From: Butyriboletus loyo | Taxonomy: Eukaryota; Basidiomycota; Agaricomycetes; Boletales; Boletaceae | DNA length: 41,801 nt | Direction: 5' to 3' | Assembly: GCA_038093515.1 (NCBI GenBank) | Contig: JBBPSI010000212.1 | Span: 1-41,801, forward strand | In this document: positions 41,477-41,801 of the stretch, piece by piece | Numbering within the stretch: position 1 is the stretch's first letter | Layout: every line of letters starts with the position of its first letter | Position numbers and translations under genes: made by a program | The notes under the pieces: model-generated | Told to the model about the DNA's origin: nothing | Databases searched by the model: none | The model's input: only the letters and a program-made list of their open reading frames with translations

Positions 41477-41801
41477 TTTCGGAATTGGTAAAGTCCGAGT
41501 AGGCGCACCGAGGGCAACGAAGGATGCAAGGGTTAAACCTATCAGTGGAAAGACTCACTGATAATACGAGAGTGAGAGTATCGCAAACAGAGTATAAGGA
41601 GCAAGGCTCAACTTAGAGATATCGCAGTAGTGATGAAAGAACTGAAAGATCTAGAGAAAAAGCGACAAGCCATAAGGGCTGTCTTATATACAGTACATGA
41701 GTGTTTGTACTTATGTTCTGTATAGTACCTTTATAAGGTATAGTATGAAATACATGACGATATGATAGAGATAAGAGATAAGACTAAACATATCGTCCAA
41801 T
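41477..41801 (-). repeat. 5' LTR of copia copy 2 (truncated by the window edge)
   Basis: 325 bp of the LTR are visible, with the 3' end ATTCCGAAA at 41477 next to the primer-binding site. About 125 bp lie outside the window, including any target duplication. Confidence 0.92.

Larger units (their letters stand above)
33241..41801 (-). mobile_element. Ty1/copia retrotransposon, copy 2, with extra 5' coding block
   Basis: Minus-strand order from the right edge: 5' LTR (from beyond the window to 41477), primer-binding site, a 2.4-kb block of three overlapping open frames, gag, pol (+1 frame), polypurine tract, 3' LTR (33683-33241). About 8.6 kb is visible, long for copia. Gag and Pol are nearly identical to copy 1. 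Two CGA-to-TGA changes break pol. The outer 8 nt of the 3' LTR are missing or replaced. Confidence 0.93.

Noticed and set aside
1..41801. CRISPR arrays, bacterial operons, rRNA or tRNA genes
   Set aside because: None seen; repeats present are LTRs and Tc1 ends, and the gene structure is eukaryotic. The tRNA-like sequences at 29547 and 41459 are primer-binding sites, not tRNA genes.

Overview
The window looks like a transposon-rich stretch of a filamentous basidiomycete genome, most likely an agaricomycete and possibly Boletales. Three things point there: introns of about 50-70 nt with GTRNGT/YAG borders, a TPR-HET protein of the type expanded in these fungi, and tandem WD40 genes interleaved with Ty1/copia, Ty3/gypsy and Tc1-like elements. 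The order-level guess is inference from family resemblance; no rRNA or marker gene is present.

Layout. 1-9493 is a nested transposon block. A Ty1/copia element (copy 1, + strand) is inserted in the pol gene of a chromodomain-bearing Ty3/gypsy element, which is inserted in a Tc1-like element, which itself sits at a TA inside an older gypsy-type LTR. Two solo copia LTRs with intact 5-bp target duplications lie in the same block. 9494-29319 is host DNA. It holds a decayed WD40/coiled-coil gene (11027-11955), a short-chain dehydrogenase gene (13415-14557, minus), an intact WD40/coiled-coil gene (16362-17651), a long gene fusing WD40, coiled coil, TPR and HET modules (18315-22390), a HET pseudogene, a WD40 pseudogene split by a 210-bp solo LTR, a further WD40 gene with a long disordered tail (25006-26927), a fragment resembling the splicing factor Prp17, and a LYAR-type zinc-finger gene (28100-29319). 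29331-41801 is a second transposon block: a different copia element, Tc1-like and gypsy LTR pieces, and a nearly complete copia element in minus orientation (copy 2) whose 5' LTR runs off the window.

How the parts relate. The five WD40 loci are tandem duplicates. At least three share promoter sequence, and most share a tiny first exon and the coiled-coil unit KIxRLEET, but they are at different stages of decay. HET proteins trigger cell death in fungal non-self recognition and WD40 and TPR arrays are recognition scaffolds, so the cluster plausibly belongs to an allorecognition or innate-immunity repertoire; this is inference. The two inverted copia copies bracket the whole cluster.

The most unusual feature is a 2.4-kb block of three overlapping open frames (39043-41423, minus) between the primer-binding site and gag of copia copy 2. 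It would encode a protein or proteins with two N-terminal membrane segments and a later coiled coil. I do not recognise it, and copia elements do not normally carry genes there. Successive +1 frame steps connect these frames, and gag to pol. The element also appears to use an internal (half-tRNA) initiator-Met primer, and its LTRs end in TG...AA rather than TG...CA.
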